From assembly GCA_009842325.1 (NCBI GenBank), contig VYFQ01000002.1, positions 124,001-188,000 of the forward strand: DNA of 64,000 bases. The letters run 5' to 3'. A program made the position numbers and the translations under genes. Position 1 is the stretch's first letter. Every line of letters starts with the position of its first letter. The notes under the pieces were generated by a model. That model did not search any database. It worked only from the letters and a program-made list of their open reading frames with translations, and was not told the origin of the DNA. Source of the stretch: Acidimicrobiaceae bacterium. Lineage in GTDB: Bacteria > Actinomycetota > Acidimicrobiia > Acidimicrobiales > Aldehydirespiratoraceae. Positions 8,958 through 17,978 of the stretch are shown here, piece by piece.

Positions 8958-9676
8958 GCGAGCGCCTGCTGACCATCGACGGGCTCGACACCGGCTACGA
9001 CGGCGTGGCCGTGGTGCGGAGCCTGAGCCTTCACGTGGACGCGGGCGAGGTGGTGGCATTGCTGGGACCGAACGGCGCGGGCAAGACCACCACCCTGACG
9101 ACGATCTCGGGCATGGGCCAGATCCTGGCCGGCTCGGTGACCATCATGGGCAAGCCGGTGCCGCGGCTGCGCCAGGCCCACCGGGTGGCTCGCTGGGGCG
9201 TGATCCACGTGCCCGAGAACCGGGGCGTGCTCTTCCAGCTGACGGTGCGGGAGAACCTCCAGCTGGCCAAGACCAGCGGCCGGGTGGACATCGACCGGGC
9301 CGTCGACTTCTTCCCTGCCCTCGGCCCGTTGATGAACCGCCGGGGCGGCCTGCTCAGCGGCGGCGAGCAGCAGATGCTGGTGCTGGGGCGGGCCATCGTG
9401 GCCGAGCCCAAGCTGCTGATGGTCGACGAGATGAGCTTGGGCCTGGCGCCGGTCATCTATGAGGAGCTGATGCCGGTGGTGCGGCGCATCGCCGATGAGA
9501 CGGGCGCCGGTGTCCTGCTGGTGGAGCAGCATGTGGACCTGGCCCTAGAGGTAGCCGACCGCGGCTACGTGCTCAATCACGGCGACCTGGTGATGCGGGG
9601 CGCCGCTTCCGACCTGCTGGCCGATAGGGCCCTGCTCGATGCCAGCTACCTGGGCGTCGAGTCGCTGGAGGACTGA
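8954..9676 (+). CDS. livF: ABC transporter ATP-binding protein (LivF family)
   Basis: Second ATPase of the importer, 240 residues from the ATG in the ATGA overlap with LivG. Walker A is GPNGAGKTT, the signature is LSGGEQQMLVLGRAI, and MVDEMSLGLAP is the LivF-type Walker B, where DE is followed by MSLGL. The segment WGVIHVPENRGVLFQLTVRENL is also typical of LivF. It completes the set of receptor, fused permease and two ATPases. Confidence 0.93.
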   Translation: MSERLLTIDGLDTGYDGVAVVRSLSLHVDAGEVVALLGPNGAGKTTTLTTISGMGQILAGSVTIMGKPVPRLRQAHRVARWGVIHVPENRGVLFQLTVRENLQLAKTSGRVDIDRAVDFFPALGPLMNRRGGLLSGGEQQMLVLGRAIVAEPKLLMVDEMSLGLAPVIYEELMPVVRRIADETGAGVLLVEQHVDLALEVADRGYVLNHGDLVMRGAASDLLADRALLDASYLGVESLED

Positions 9677-9681
9677 CGGCC

Positions 9682-10803
9682 GTGGTTGAGCGCACCAACA
9701 CCGTGCTGACCATCCCCGAGCCCCGCACTGCGGCACTGGCAACCAAGCCGTACCCGGTGGCCGGACCGGGCTTCGTGATCGTCGAGGTGGCGGTTGCGCC
9801 GGTGTGCAACGAGGGCCGCATCTACCGCGACCACCAGTTCGAGTGGCACGACGGCCCCGAACATCTCGGCCACGAGGGGGTCGGCACCGTCGTGGAGATC
9901 GCTCCGGGCTCGCGCTTCTCCGTCGGAGATCGGGTGATCATCTACCAGGGCAACAGCTGCCAGGAGTGTTTCGTTTGCACCCAGGGCCTGTCACCGACCC
10001 ACTGTCTGGGCATTCCGTACGAGTCATACGACGAGGGGATGGCTCCACGGGACATTTCTGCCGGGCTTCTCGGTATCGAGAAGGTAAACAGCAGCGCGTC
10101 GGGCGGCTTCGGCATGGCCCGCTACCGGCTGGCCCCCGAGCACATGATCCAGACGATCCCCGACGAGCTGTCGTTTCACCACGCCGCCGCGGCCAACTGC
10201 CTGCTGGGCTGCACCTACACCGCGGCGGAGGAGGCCGGGGTCTCCGAGGGCGATGTAGTGGTGGTGGGTGCGGTCGGCTTCATTGGGCTGGGCGCGATAG
10301 TCAATTCTCTGTACCGGGGGGCCACGGTCGTGGTGCTCGGCCGCCACCCGTTCCGGATGGAGCTGTGCCGTCGCTTGGGGGTCCACGCCATCATCGATCC
10401 CGGCAACTCGGACTGGCATCGGCAGCTGCACGCCATGACCGATGGGCGTCAAGGCGCCGACATAGCCTTCGAGTGCGCCGGCGTGTCCTACTACCTGGAC
10501 CGCTGCATGGCGGGGCTGCGCCGCTATGGCACGCTGTACTCGCTGGGCCACGGCGACCCCGCGGTGCCCTACTCGCTGAGCATCCTCAACGACCTGGTGG
10601 ATCGCCACATCATCTGGACCGGCGGCCACGACGTGCGCTTTCGCGATCGCGCCGGTCTGCTGGAGATGCTGTGCGACCCGCGGGTGCAGGAGAGGATCGA
10701 CGCCATCGTCACCCACACCTTTCCTATGAGCCGGGCTGCCGAAGCCTTTGAAGCAGTGCTAGCCAAGGACTGCGGAAAGGTCTACCTGCTCCCCCAGGAG
10801 TAG
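9682..10803 (+). CDS. Zinc-dependent medium-chain dehydrogenase
   Basis: MDR-superfamily oxidoreductase of 373 residues starting at GTG 9682, five bases after livF, so probably in the same transcript. A zinc-type site is visible: Cys in VAVAPVCNEGRIY, the HLGHEGVG motif near residue 60, and four structural Cys (SCQECFVCTQGLSPTHC). The nucleotide-binding GAVGFIGLG follows. There is an insertion after the structural-zinc lobe compared with typical alcohol dehydrogenases. Substrate unknown. It ends 14 bases from the convergent dimethylformamidase-like gene. Confidence 0.87.
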   Translation: MVERTNTVLTIPEPRTAALATKPYPVAGPGFVIVEVAVAPVCNEGRIYRDHQFEWHDGPEHLGHEGVGTVVEIAPGSRFSVGDRVIIYQGNSCQECFVCTQGLSPTHCLGIPYESYDEGMAPRDISAGLLGIEKVNSSASGGFGMARYRLAPEHMIQTIPDELSFHHAAAANCLLGCTYTAAEEAGVSEGDVVVVGAVGFIGLGAIVNSLYRGATVVVLGRHPFRMELCRRLGVHAIIDPGNSDWHRQLHAMTDGRQGADIAFECAGVSYYLDRCMAGLRRYGTLYSLGHGDPAVPYSLSILNDLVDRHIIWTGGHDVRFRDRAGLLEMLCDPRVQERIDAIVTHTFPMSRAAEAFEAVLAKDCGKVYLLPQE

Positions 10804-10816
10804 CTCAGACCGCAAC

Positions 10817-12451
10817 TCAGCCCAGGAAGCGGTCGAGGACGTTGCGGGTGATGGTCTCGACCTGGGCGTCGCCCTGGGCGAGGGCGTGGCACCACTCGGT
10901 GGTCCCAGCGCAGAAGACCTCGCCTGAGCCCTTGGCTAGGGCGGTGATCACCGCGCTGCCGTAGCGGATGCGGTCGCGGGCCTCGAGCGTGTCCTCGCCG
11001 AAGAGGGCCTCGGCTGCGAAGGCCAGATCGCCGTCGGCGATGGAGATCAGGTTCCCGGCTTGGCCGTGGTCCTCCTCCTCGAGGGTCACCGGGGTGAGGG
11101 CCAGAATCTCCAGGCCTTCGGGCGCACCGTCCGCGCCGGTGGGATAGGGCAGGCCCGAGCGGAACGTGTAGTCCACGCCGTCGGTTTCGAAGCCGACGAG
11201 CGGCACGTCTCCGCCCAGCACGTCTCCGTAGTACAGGTCGGCTCCGGCGAAGGCCCAGTGGTCCGGCCGGTACACGATGAAGCCACCTGCTCCCCTCGGT
11301 GACAGGCCGCCCATCCGGGAATACACGCCCCGCAAGCCGTTGGCGCCGAAGGTCGTGACCGGGGGCCGGTCGATGTAGTGGGCCTCGAACGCGCCAGTTC
11401 GCCGGTCGATGTCGTCGCTGTTGCGCTCGGGGTCGGCGTGGGCCGCGTACTTGTGGCAGACCTGGGTGCGCAGGCCGTCCTCCATGCGCACCTGCCAGAC
11501 GATGTTGCCGCCAAGGCGGGCGTAACGACCGCCGCGCTCGATGAACCCGTCCAGCACGGACCGGCCCCCAGCGGACCAGTACTCGTCGTGGCCGGTGGTG
11601 ACCACGATCCGGTACTGGTCGAGGACCGCAGGATCCCGGTCCAGATCCCACTGCGACAAGAGATCGGGCTGGTAGCCGTTGGCCTCCAGCCAGCGGAAGG
11701 TCAAAGCGTCGTAGCGGGCCCAGCCCGAAGCAATCGTCCAGACCGAGTAGCCGTTGCTGATGGCCCAGTCCGCGGCCGGCACTCCCACCGCTGCACCCAC
11801 CGGCAACGGCGGCTGGGCCAGACGCGGAACACCCACCGGCGTGCGGATCATGCCCCGTGACCAGGGTCGGTCGAAGCTCAGGCGGGGCTTGAAGCTCTTC
11901 TCGCGCACCTCCAGCGGATCGGCGGTGTGGTCGACGTACTCGTCCGAGAAGTACCCGCAGCCCCCGCCCCAGTCGTTGTACTCCTGCCAGGTGTAGGTGG
12001 CGGCCACCATGGCCAGCCTCGAGCCGCGGCCCGGCTCGGCCGCACGGAGCACGAAGAAGGCGTCCTGGGTGACCTCCTGCCCGTCACGCTCGCCCCGCAG
12101 CACCACGATGTAGCCGCCGGAGGCCCAGCCGGCCGGGATCTCGAAGGAGGCGCCCTGGGGCCAGCCGCAGCCCGAGGCGACCACGTCGTCGCCGACCGGA
12201 TGATGGGCGCCGGCCAGGCCGCGCTGCTCGTGGACCTTCTCGAAGGTGTGGCCGTCCCGCCACACCTCGAAGCCCCAGATCGCTGCGGTGGTGGACACAT
12301 GCAGGCCGACCGTCCCGCCCGGCGCGTAGCTGGGCTGGTCGGTGTAGCCCCAGATCTCCAGCGCTTCAGGATCGGCACTGGGACCGTCGGCGGTGATCCG
12401 CTCGAGCCAGGTGAGCCACTGGCCCTCGGAGCTGCCCCGCTCGACGGTCAT
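10817..12451 (-). CDS. N,N-dimethylformamidase large-subunit-like protein
   Basis: 544 residues resembling the C-terminal catalytic part of the DMFase beta subunit, an iron-dependent amidohydrolase that cleaves N-substituted formamides. An N-terminal beta-rich segment (YAPGGTVGLHVST) is followed by the YTWQEYNDWGG block, the TGHDEYWS motif near residue 285 and the LGGNIVWQVR stretch. DMFase also needs a small alpha subunit, and none is encoded next to it. It is the last gene of a minus-strand operon (Ldh, VOC, alcohol dehydrogenase, this gene), so it may hydrolyse an amide or carbamate bond in a different substrate. Activity on dimethylformamide is not implied. Confidence 0.75.
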   Translation of the reverse strand: MTVERGSSEGQWLTWLERITADGPSADPEALEIWGYTDQPSYAPGGTVGLHVSTTAAIWGFEVWRDGHTFEKVHEQRGLAGAHHPVGDDVVASGCGWPQGASFEIPAGWASGGYIVVLRGERDGQEVTQDAFFVLRAAEPGRGSRLAMVAATYTWQEYNDWGGGCGYFSDEYVDHTADPLEVREKSFKPRLSFDRPWSRGMIRTPVGVPRLAQPPLPVGAAVGVPAADWAISNGYSVWTIASGWARYDALTFRWLEANGYQPDLLSQWDLDRDPAVLDQYRIVVTTGHDEYWSAGGRSVLDGFIERGGRYARLGGNIVWQVRMEDGLRTQVCHKYAAHADPERNSDDIDRRTGAFEAHYIDRPPVTTFGANGLRGVYSRMGGLSPRGAGGFIVYRPDHWAFAGADLYYGDVLGGDVPLVGFETDGVDYTFRSGLPYPTGADGAPEGLEILALTPVTLEEEDHGQAGNLISIADGDLAFAAEALFGEDTLEARDRIRYGSAVITALAKGSGEVFCAGTTEWCHALAQGDAQVETITRNVLDRFLG

Positions 12452-12488
12452 CGCGCCTGCCCCGGGTTCTTCGAACGCCGTTGTCCCA

Positions 12489-13523
12489 TCAGGGCATCAC
12501 CATGACCTTGCACTGGTCGGTCGGCGTTCTCAGGGCCTCGAAGGCGGCGGGCAGTTCGTCGAGCCCGATGCGGTGCGAGATCATTGGGGAGGGGTCGATC
12601 CGGCCGGCCGCGATCATCTCCAGGATGAACTGGTTCTCGGCCTTCGTGTAGACGCGGGCAGTTCGGACCTGTGGCTCCTTGGAGTAGGCCAGCAGGTGGT
12701 CGAAGGAGTCGGGCTCCATGCAAACGCCGCCGGTTACCACCTTCCCTTGGGGCCGGACCGCGGCGATGGCCGCATTCAGCATCCCGGGTCGTCCCACCGC
12801 CTCGATCACCACGTCGGGCTCGGCTCCGGTGAGCTCGGCGAACTGTGACGCGACGTCGGTGCTTGGGCTGGCGTCGACGGTGTCGGTGGCGCCGAGACGC
12901 ACGGCTAGTTCCCGGCGGTGTTCGACCCGCTCCGACACCACCACCCGGCGAGCGCCGAAGAACCGGGCCCAGATGGTGGCGGCCAGCCCGATCGGCCCGG
13001 CGCCCAGGATCAGCACCCGGTCGCCGATCTCCAGCTGGGCCTGACGGACGCACATCAGCCCCGTAGCCAGCGGCTCGCACAGCGCGGCCACCTCCATGCT
13101 CACGCCCTCGGGCACGGCCAGCAGGTCCGACAGCGACACCGCCAGGTACTCGGCATAGGCGCCGTCGGGCTCGTCGGGGCCGAGCGCTCCGAAGGTCAGC
13201 TGGTCCGGGCATTCCTCGGGGCGGTCGAGCTGGCAGGTGGGGCAGCGTCCGCACGACCCGATCGGGATCACGTAGACCCGGTCACCCACCGCCCAGTCGC
13301 CGACCGGATCGGGACCGATCTCGACGATTTTCCCGGTGACCTCATGGCCCAGCACGGCCCCCCTACGGGCCAGGTCGCCCTCAGGCGTCGTGGCGTGCAG
13401 GTCTGAGCCGCAGACTCCGCAGGCCGACACCCGGATCATGGCCTGGCCGGGCCCCGGGCGGGGATCGGGGAGTTCTGCGATGCGCAGCGGTAGACCGGGC
13501 GCGTCGTAGACGGCGGCTCTCAT
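12489..13523 (-). CDS. Zinc-dependent alcohol/sorbitol-type dehydrogenase
   Basis: MDR dehydrogenase of 344 residues. It has catalytic zinc ligands in SACGVCGSDLH and GHEVTGK, and a complete four-Cys structural zinc lobe (SCGRCPTCQLDRPEEC). The Rossmann motif GAGPIGLAA lies near residue 175. This layout matches threonine/sorbitol dehydrogenase-like enzymes that oxidise secondary alcohols. Its ATG overlaps the stop of the upstream VOC gene (ATGA), giving translational coupling. Confidence 0.9.
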   Translation of the reverse strand: MRAAVYDAPGLPLRIAELPDPRPGPGQAMIRVSACGVCGSDLHATTPEGDLARRGAVLGHEVTGKIVEIGPDPVGDWAVGDRVYVIPIGSCGRCPTCQLDRPEECPDQLTFGALGPDEPDGAYAEYLAVSLSDLLAVPEGVSMEVAALCEPLATGLMCVRQAQLEIGDRVLILGAGPIGLAATIWARFFGARRVVVSERVEHRRELAVRLGATDTVDASPSTDVASQFAELTGAEPDVVIEAVGRPGMLNAAIAAVRPQGKVVTGGVCMEPDSFDHLLAYSKEPQVRTARVYTKAENQFILEMIAAGRIDPSPMISHRIGLDELPAAFEALRTPTDQCKVMVMP

Positions 13524-14515
13524 GCGAGGCTCCCGGCCCGGTTCATCCGCAAGGCGGTGTCGCCCCGGCGGGGGAGGACGGCCGGTTTGCGCTGCCAGTC
13601 GTCCACCCAGCCGTTGGCGCAGCGGCCGCTGTGGTGGGCGTCGACCATCAGATCGGCCGGCACTGGGCTCATCAGCTCGATGTGGGTGCCGTCGGCGTCG
13701 TACAGCCAGGCGATAGTGCTGCCGTACTCCGGGTAGTAGGCCGGCTCGCTCAGGGGCTCCACCCCCTGATCCACCGCCCGGTGCCAGGCCCCGGCCACGT
13801 CACCGGTGGTGAAGCAGATGTGGTCGTAGCAGCTGCCCCGCCGCTCGTAGACCGGCCCGTCGATGGTGTCGAAGGCTCCGCCGATGATCTCCAAGCTGAA
13901 CTCGTGGCCGGCCGCGTCGAAGAACGGGTCGCTCAGCATCACGAACCCCTGCTTACCCCCGTCCGGGAGCGGCGCGGTGAAGTCGTAGGTCTTGACCAGC
14001 CCGAAGTGCTCGATCCAGAAGGACTCGGCCCGGGCCAGGTCCGAGGTCACGAAACACACATGGTGGAGGGCCAGTTCCTCCCGCGGACCCCGGGCTGGCC
14101 GGGGAACGGCCACGTCTCGGTGCTCGACCAGGTCGATCATGAGCCCCTCCGGCGACCACACCCCCGCTGCCACTGCCAGGGTCACGCCGTCGATGACGAA
14201 CGGCTCCGGCTCCCAGGCCGACGGCACGCCAGCGGTCATGAGCCTGGCGTAAGCAGCCTCCACGTCCTCGCACACCAGCGCCACCCGCTCGATGCTCCAC
14301 GGTTGGCGCGCCAGGTAGTTCTCGGACTCGGGCAGCAGGGGCGGGCCCTGGAACTCGAGCAGCACGTCGGTTCCCGCGCCGCAGTAGGCCACGTCGTGGC
14401 TGCCGCGGCGGTAGGTCCGCTCGGTCAACTCACAGCCCAGCGCCCGGTAGACGCCGAAGCTGTAGTCCACGTCGGGCGTCAGGAAGCCGACGTGGTCGAA
14501 GCGGAAGTCCATCAC
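13520..14515 (-). CDS. Two-domain VOC protein (extradiol-dioxygenase-like)
   Basis: 331 residues with two vicinal-oxygen-chelate modules. The first begins FDHVGFLTPDVDYSFGVYRALG and the second LHHVCFVTSDLARAESFWIEHFGL. The second retains a likely metal triad: His in LHHVCF, His in YDHICF, Glu in HIELMS. This arrangement fits a 4-hydroxyphenylpyruvate- or catechol-type dioxygenase, or a glyoxalase-like lyase; the substrate cannot be read. Start is GTG 14515, or ATG 14512. Confidence 0.85.
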   Translation of the reverse strand: MMDFRFDHVGFLTPDVDYSFGVYRALGCELTERTYRRGSHDVAYCGAGTDVLLEFQGPPLLPESENYLARQPWSIERVALVCEDVEAAYARLMTAGVPSAWEPEPFVIDGVTLAVAAGVWSPEGLMIDLVEHRDVAVPRPARGPREELALHHVCFVTSDLARAESFWIEHFGLVKTYDFTAPLPDGGKQGFVMLSDPFFDAAGHEFSLEIIGGAFDTIDGPVYERRGSCYDHICFTTGDVAGAWHRAVDQGVEPLSEPAYYPEYGSTIAWLYDADGTHIELMSPVPADLMVDAHHSGRCANGWVDDWQRKPAVLPRRGDTALRMNRAGSLA

Positions 14516-14539
14516 CGGACCTTCATAGTGGCTGCCGGG

Positions 14540-15682
14540 CTAGCCGGCGAACTCGGCTCGCAGGCTCACGATATCCAGACCCACACTCTCGACGATCTGC
14601 ACGAACGACTCCCAGTGAGCCGGCAGGATCTCCACTGGGCCGCCCGAGTCCATGGCTCGCCAGCCCCGCTCGCCGGGCAGGAAGATCTCGGCGACGCCAG
14701 GGCGCCGCTTGGCCCCCTTCACCGCCTCGACCAGCCGGTCGGACTTGCGGCCGGCCTCGCCGGCGGGCATCCAGTGGGACGGGTCGATGACAATCACGCA
14801 GGCGCCGCCGGTCAGCGCCTCGTCGCGCGGCTCCAGCCAGTAGGACGGGGGTCCCGCGATCTCGGGGCTCATGCGGGCGCCGGGGTTGATGATCCCGGCC
14901 AGCATCTCGGTGAACAGGTTGAAGGCGTACAGACGCGGCGAGCCGAACACCGAGGGCGCCTCGCAGTCCGAGATCCGGCCGTAGTCCTCCATCTGCTTGA
15001 AGTAGGGGGCCGGGTCGTCGGTGAGCTCGCCGGTGTCGGGGTCGACCAGGAACGGTCCCGGTAGCCGCCTGCCCTGGAAGTAAGCCTCGCTCAGGTTGCC
15101 GTCGTGGACCTCGATGGCCTGGATATCGGTGACGATGGGCGGGTGCTCACCGCCGGGTGACGCGGCCGCGAAGGGTGCCCCCGAGAGCACGTTCTCCATC
15201 CCGCCCCAGGGCGATACCAGAGGCAGGCTGTTGTTGGTCGCCATGGCCAGCATGCCCTCCCGGGCGGCCATGCGGACGTAGGTGCCGAAGGCGCCGGCGT
15301 CGTTGAAGTCGCGCACGAAGGCGATGGCGACGGCGTGTTCCCGAGCCTTGGCGATGGCCGCTTCGGTGGCCATGGTGATCGCCCACTGGCCTGAGGATCG
15401 GCGTGCGTCTATCACCAGCCAGGTCGGTCCTTCGTCCACCACCTCGGGAACCGCGGTCACGTCCATGGTGCCGGTGCGGGCCAGCAGCACCGGGATCTCG
15501 AACACGCCCATGCCCTGGGTGAGCTTGCCGTTGCGGTCCCCGTCGGAGACGCAGCGGGCCACCACCTCGGCGTGCTCAGCCGAGAACCCCAGCTCGCCCA
15601 GCACCCGGCGGTAGCAGTGCTCCAGAAAGTCCGGGTCCTCGCGCCGCATCGCGCCGCCCCGGCTGGAGTCAGACTCACTCAT
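14540..15682 (-). CDS. Ldh-family (malate/L-lactate type 2) NAD(P) oxidoreductase
   Basis: Member of the Ldh_2 family (malate, ureidoglycolate and sulfolactate dehydrogenases), which is not homologous to classical lactate dehydrogenase. The protein is 380 residues from ATG 15682, chosen because GAAGGGAG precedes it; an in-frame ATG lies at 15712. Family hallmarks include SDGDRNGKLTQGMG (the SHG-like catalytic region is altered here: the usual His near residue 45 is replaced), NNSLPLVSPWGGMENVLSGAPFAAASP, and the C-terminal EIFLPGERGWR. First gene of the Ldh-VOC-ADH-DMFase-like operon and divergent from the PhyH pair. Confidence 0.85.
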   Translation of the reverse strand: MSESDSSRGGAMRREDPDFLEHCYRRVLGELGFSAEHAEVVARCVSDGDRNGKLTQGMGVFEIPVLLARTGTMDVTAVPEVVDEGPTWLVIDARRSSGQWAITMATEAAIAKAREHAVAIAFVRDFNDAGAFGTYVRMAAREGMLAMATNNSLPLVSPWGGMENVLSGAPFAAASPGGEHPPIVTDIQAIEVHDGNLSEAYFQGRRLPGPFLVDPDTGELTDDPAPYFKQMEDYGRISDCEAPSVFGSPRLYAFNLFTEMLAGIINPGARMSPEIAGPPSYWLEPRDEALTGGACVIVIDPSHWMPAGEAGRKSDRLVEAVKGAKRRPGVAEIFLPGERGWRAMDSGGPVEILPAHWESFVQIVESVGLDIVSLRAEFAG

Positions 15683-15731
15683 GTCGGCTCCCTTCGTCGC
15701 AGCCCGTCTCACTACTGTAGAAATTCGGTTG

Positions 15732-16673
15732 ATGACTAGCTGCGCGCCGGACGCTCACACTGACCTGGCCGACGTCAAGTTGCCGCGTCTGGCAGCGTCG
15801 GCGAAGCCATTCGAGTTGATCGGAGCCCTCGATCATGCGGGCTGCGCAGTGGTCGACAGCCTCGCCTCGGCAGGGGTCGTCTCAGCGGTTCTCTCCCAGT
15901 TGGAGCCCCACATGGAGGCCACGGCTACCGGCCAGGACGACGTATCGGGCCGTCTGACCCGGCGCACCGGCGCAGTACCGGTCCGGGCGCCGGCGTCGTG
16001 GGAGCTGCTGCGGCACCCGCTGGTGCTGTCAGTGGCCGAGCACTACCTGGCCCCGCCCGGGCAGCGCTTCCACATCTGCACCGCGGTTACCTCCGAGCTG
16101 CTGCCCGGGCAGGGTGCCCAGCCGGTGCATCGGGACCAGTGGACGTACGGCTACTACCCTTGGCCCAGCGGCTTCGAAGTCGAGCTCAACGTGCTGTGGG
16201 CGCTGTGCGACTTCACTGAAGGCAACGGCGGAACCCGAGTCGCGCCCGGAAGTCATAAGTGGCCCGACGGGCGAGAGTTGGACCAGTCCCAGACGGTCGG
16301 CGTGTCCTGTGCTGCCGGGTCGGCGGTGGTCGTTCTGGGCAGCTGTTACCACGGCGCGGGGGCCAACCACTCCGATGGCAGCCGCACCGCGCTGAGCATC
16401 GGCTACCAACGGGCGTGGCTGCGCCAGGGCGAGAACCAGTACCTCAACTGCCCGCCCGAGGCAGCCCGAGAACTCCCCGAGGACATTGTGCGGCTCCTCG
16501 GCTACCAGCGGGGCAGTGACGCTCTCGGCTACTGGCGCGACGGAGAAGACCCAATGACAGCCGTGTACCCGGACCGCACTTACCACGTCGGTCTCGGAAT
16601 GGGGCCGGAACCGCAGGACGACGGCAGGATCGACGGCCAGGACGCGTCGGTGGGGAGAGGCGAGGATGGTTGA
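15732..16673 (+). CDS. Phytanoyl-CoA dioxygenase (PhyH)-family Fe(II)/2-oxoglutarate oxygenase
   Basis: Non-heme iron oxygenase of 313 residues from ATG 15732. The 2-His-1-carboxylate triad is visible as HRD in VHRDQWTYGYYPW and the distal His in CYHGAGANHSDG. The 2-oxoglutarate Arg is probably in SRTALSIGY. Between them is the NGGTRVAPGSHKWPDGR segment typical of PhyH proteins. It overlaps the next PhyH gene by eight bases. Substrate unknown; bacterial homologues hydroxylate lipids, ectoine or natural products. Confidence 0.87.
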   Translation: MTSCAPDAHTDLADVKLPRLAASAKPFELIGALDHAGCAVVDSLASAGVVSAVLSQLEPHMEATATGQDDVSGRLTRRTGAVPVRAPASWELLRHPLVLSVAEHYLAPPGQRFHICTAVTSELLPGQGAQPVHRDQWTYGYYPWPSGFEVELNVLWALCDFTEGNGGTRVAPGSHKWPDGRELDQSQTVGVSCAAGSAVVVLGSCYHGAGANHSDGSRTALSIGYQRAWLRQGENQYLNCPPEAARELPEDIVRLLGYQRGSDALGYWRDGEDPMTAVYPDRTYHVGLGMGPEPQDDGRIDGQDASVGRGEDG

Positions 16674-17499
16674 GATTGCCCGGCTGCCGGCGGGCTGCAC
16701 CACCGATGACATCGTTGAGGCCAACGAGCGCGACGGCGGTGTGATCGTCGACGGTTGGCTGGCGCCCGGTCTGCTCCAACGGTTCAACGCTGAGCTGGAG
16801 CCCTGGCTCGGTGCCCACGCCGGCACCGACTCCGGCTCCGACGCCTCAGACGAGTTTCTTGGACGGCGAACTAGGCGGCTCCAGGGGTTGTGCGCCAAGG
16901 CGCCCAGCTTCGTCGAGATCATGCTGGACGAGCGGCTGCTGGGCTTCGCCGAGGCGGTGGTGGGGCCGATCAGTCCCACCCTCATCCTCAACGACGGCGA
17001 GGTCATCGACATCGGTCCGGGTGAGTCGGCCCAGCCGTTTCACCGCGACGACGACGCCTGGAACTTCGCGCACCCGCCGGCCCCGATGATCGTCAACACC
17101 ATCGCCGCCCTGGTGGACATCACCCCGGAGATGGGGGGCACGCTGGTGGTGCCCGGCAGCCACCGCTGGGAGCCCGGTCGTCAGCCGGCGCCGAGCGAGG
17201 TGGCCGCCTGCTCGCTCCCCGCCGGTTCGGCGTTGTTCTTCCGGGGTGACACGCTGCACGCCGGCGGGGCCAACCGCACGCCGGACCGGTGGCGGCGGGC
17301 CCTGTCAACCGGCTACTGCTGCGGCTGGCTACGGCCGGTGGAGAACAGCTATACCAACATCCCGCCGGAGGTGGCCCGGACCCTGCCCCGCCGGGCCCAG
17401 GAGCTACTCGGCTACGCGCTGTACGACGCCTCGACGGTCGGTGGCGGCTACCTCGGCTACCACGACATGGGCGACCCCATGCGCCTTCTCGATGACTGA
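16666..17499 (+). CDS. Second PhyH-family Fe(II)/2-oxoglutarate oxygenase
   Basis: 277-residue paralogue of the preceding gene. The triad is in FHRDDDAWNF and LHAGGANRTPD, the Arg in RRALSTGY, and GGTLVVPGSHRWEPGR lies between. The C-terminal third (ENSYTNIPPEVARTLPRRAQELLGY) aligns by eye with the corresponding part of its neighbour (ENQYLNCPPEAARELPEDIVRLLGY), so the two arose by duplication. The eight-base overlap implies coupled expression. They could form a heteromer or act in sequence on one scaffold. Confidence 0.87.
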   Translation: MVEIARLPAGCTTDDIVEANERDGGVIVDGWLAPGLLQRFNAELEPWLGAHAGTDSGSDASDEFLGRRTRRLQGLCAKAPSFVEIMLDERLLGFAEAVVGPISPTLILNDGEVIDIGPGESAQPFHRDDDAWNFAHPPAPMIVNTIAALVDITPEMGGTLVVPGSHRWEPGRQPAPSEVAACSLPAGSALFFRGDTLHAGGANRTPDRWRRALSTGYCCGWLRPVENSYTNIPPEVARTLPRRAQELLGYALYDASTVGGGYLGYHDMGDPMRLLDD

Positions 17500-17509
17500 A
17501 GGGACCGCT

Positions 17510-17977
17510 CTACAAGTCGTCGAGTGACTCGCGGGTCTCCATCACCGACATGAATTCGATGATCGTGCCGAAGGGGTCCCGGCAGTACACCGCCTCGCCG
17601 CCATGGTCGAAGCGCAGGGGGTCGCCTGTCCTGGTGCCGCCCAGCTCGACGAGCCGGTCGAGGGCGGCGTGCACGTCGTCGACTTCGATGGCGAGGTGGC
17701 GCAGCCCCAACTCATGGGCACCTCGCTCGGCGGGATCGTTGCCGACCCGGGTGGGGGCGTGGTACTGCCACAGCTCGAGGTAGCTGTTGGAGCCCCGCAT
17801 CATCACGCCGTCGGCTGAGGATCCGACCAGCCCCACCGCGCTGTCGGCGCCGGGGTCCGGGGTCCGCCACCGGTCCCGCCCGATGACCTCCATGTCGAGC
17901 AGTGCCCCGTAGAAGTCGACCGCCGCGTCGAGATCTCGTACCACCAGACCGGCGTGGTGGATCCCCCTGATTCGCAA
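17510..17977 (-). CDS. Single-domain VOC (glyoxalase-like) protein
   Basis: 155 residues with one glyoxalase/bleomycin-resistance fold: IHHAGLVVRDLDAAVDFYGALLDMEV at the start, LRHLAIEVDDVHAALDRL in the middle and YCRDPFGTIIEFMSV at the end. His, His and Glu are in the positions expected for metal binding. It starts with TTG one base after the upstream VOC stop, so it depends on that gene for translation. Possible roles are a methylmalonyl-CoA-epimerase-like or lactoylglutathione-lyase-like step. Confidence 0.85.
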   Translation of the reverse strand: MRIRGIHHAGLVVRDLDAAVDFYGALLDMEVIGRDRWRTPDPGADSAVGLVGSSADGVMMRGSNSYLELWQYHAPTRVGNDPAERGAHELGLRHLAIEVDDVHAALDRLVELGGTRTGDPLRFDHGGEAVYCRDPFGTIIEFMSVMETRESLDDL

Positions 17978-17978
17978 G

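Noticed and set aside
14540..15682. Ureidoglycolate dehydrogenase (AllD) belonging to the carbamoyl pathway
   Set aside because: Same family, but the gene is 32 kb from the FdrA genes, in an operon with VOC and DMFase-like genes; the family alone does not fix the substrate.
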